24,098 nucleotides of DNA, taken from assembly GCA_964403785.1 (NCBI GenBank), contig CAYOHM010000024.1, forward strand, positions 1 to 24,098, read 5' to 3'. Numbering within the stretch: the stretch's first letter is position 1; each line of letters starts with the position of its first letter. The notes under the pieces were generated by a model that worked only from the letters and a program-made list of their open reading frames with translations, did not search any database and was not told where the DNA came from. Position numbers and translations under genes: made by a program. Source of the DNA: MGBC120314 sp964403785. GTDB lineage: Bacteria; Bacillota; Clostridia; Lachnospirales; Lachnospiraceae. Below, piece by piece: positions 23,939-24,098 of this stretch.

Positions 23939-24098
23939 ATGGAACAAACAAACCAATCATTTCTCGCCACTGAAAATGTCGGCATACTCATGCGAAAATA
24001 TGCTATTCCCTGCATCATTTCCCTGCTTGTCGCCGCACTCTATAATATCGTGGACCAGATTTTTATCGCCAATGCCGATTATCTCGGCTCCTACGGAA
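23939..24098 (+). CDS. mepA: MATE family multidrug/guanidine-type efflux transporter, N-terminal part
   Basis: The first 53 codons are visible before the window ends. The protein starts MEQTNQSFLATENVGILM and continues with RKYAIPCIISLLVAALYNIV and DQIFIANADYLGSYG, the first membrane segment of MepA-type MATE proteins (ALYNIVDQIFI). AGGAGG lies 11 nt before the ATG, somewhat far. CTCCT (23908-23912) could pair with AGGAG of that ribosome site. It is the only plus-strand gene here. The riboswitch-like leader suggests it exports guanidinium-related or other cationic compounds. Confidence 0.9.
   Translation, partial: MEQTNQSFLATENVGILMRKYAIPCIISLLVAALYNIVDQIFIANADYLGSYG

Noticed and set aside
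1..24098. CRISPR arrays, insertion sequences, tRNA or rRNA genes, phage or attachment sites
   Set aside because: No spaced direct repeats, transposase or integrase motifs, terminal inverted repeats or tRNA-like folds were seen on either strand.

Overview
The window looks like chromosome from an AT-rich, strictly anaerobic, motile Firmicute. I infer Clostridia, probably Lachnospiraceae, from codon use, strong AGGAGG ribosome sites, iron-sulfur-rich enzymes, a FliD-like protein and a clostridial-type mepA leader. No rRNA or marker gene is present to prove this. All genes are on the minus strand except a MATE transporter entering at the right edge, so transcription runs from right to left.

Right end (about 22.0-24.1 kb): the start of a MATE efflux gene on the plus strand behind a leader that resembles a guanidine-IV (mepA motif) riboswitch. 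Then, on the minus strand, come a small PAS protein, a FliD-C-terminal-like protein behind a sigma-D-like promoter, a Bcp peroxiredoxin and RecQ.

Centre (6.3-20.1 kb): a near-complete assimilatory sulfate pathway. cysK has its own promoter and terminator. It is followed by a long run: sulfate ABC transporter (sbp-cysT-cysW-cysA), APS reductase (aprA-aprB), ATP sulfurylase (cysD-cysN), then metY, a small siroheme sulfite reductase, a TusA-like protein, a thioredoxin, and a sulfur-carrier module (ThiS/MoaD-like HcyS, ThiF/MoeB-like HcyF, JAMM protease HcyD). The layout matches the protein-thiocarboxylate methionine pathway described in Wolinella succinogenes. In it, sulfide made from sulfate is loaded on the C terminus of a small carrier protein, MetY moves it to O-acetylhomoserine, and the JAMM protease both trims the carrier precursor and releases homocysteine. 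CysN carries a C-terminal domain that looks like a dead APS kinase, which fits a route that reduces APS directly and never makes PAPS. A shared 17-bp palindrome (CCTACT-N5-AGTAGG type) lies at the cysK and sbp starts, and a partial copy lies at metY. It looks like an operator for a CymR/IscR-like Rrf2 regulator.

Left (0.1-6.3 kb): after a terminator-like hairpin comes a siroheme operon: precorrin-2 dehydrogenase/ferrochelatase, thioredoxin reductase, hemC, a cobA-hemD fusion, hemB, and a DUF819 membrane protein of unknown role. This supplies the sulfite reductase cofactor from 5-aminolevulinate. The enzymes that make aminolevulinate are not in the window. The first 141 bases hold only spacer and what may be the start of one more minus-strand gene.
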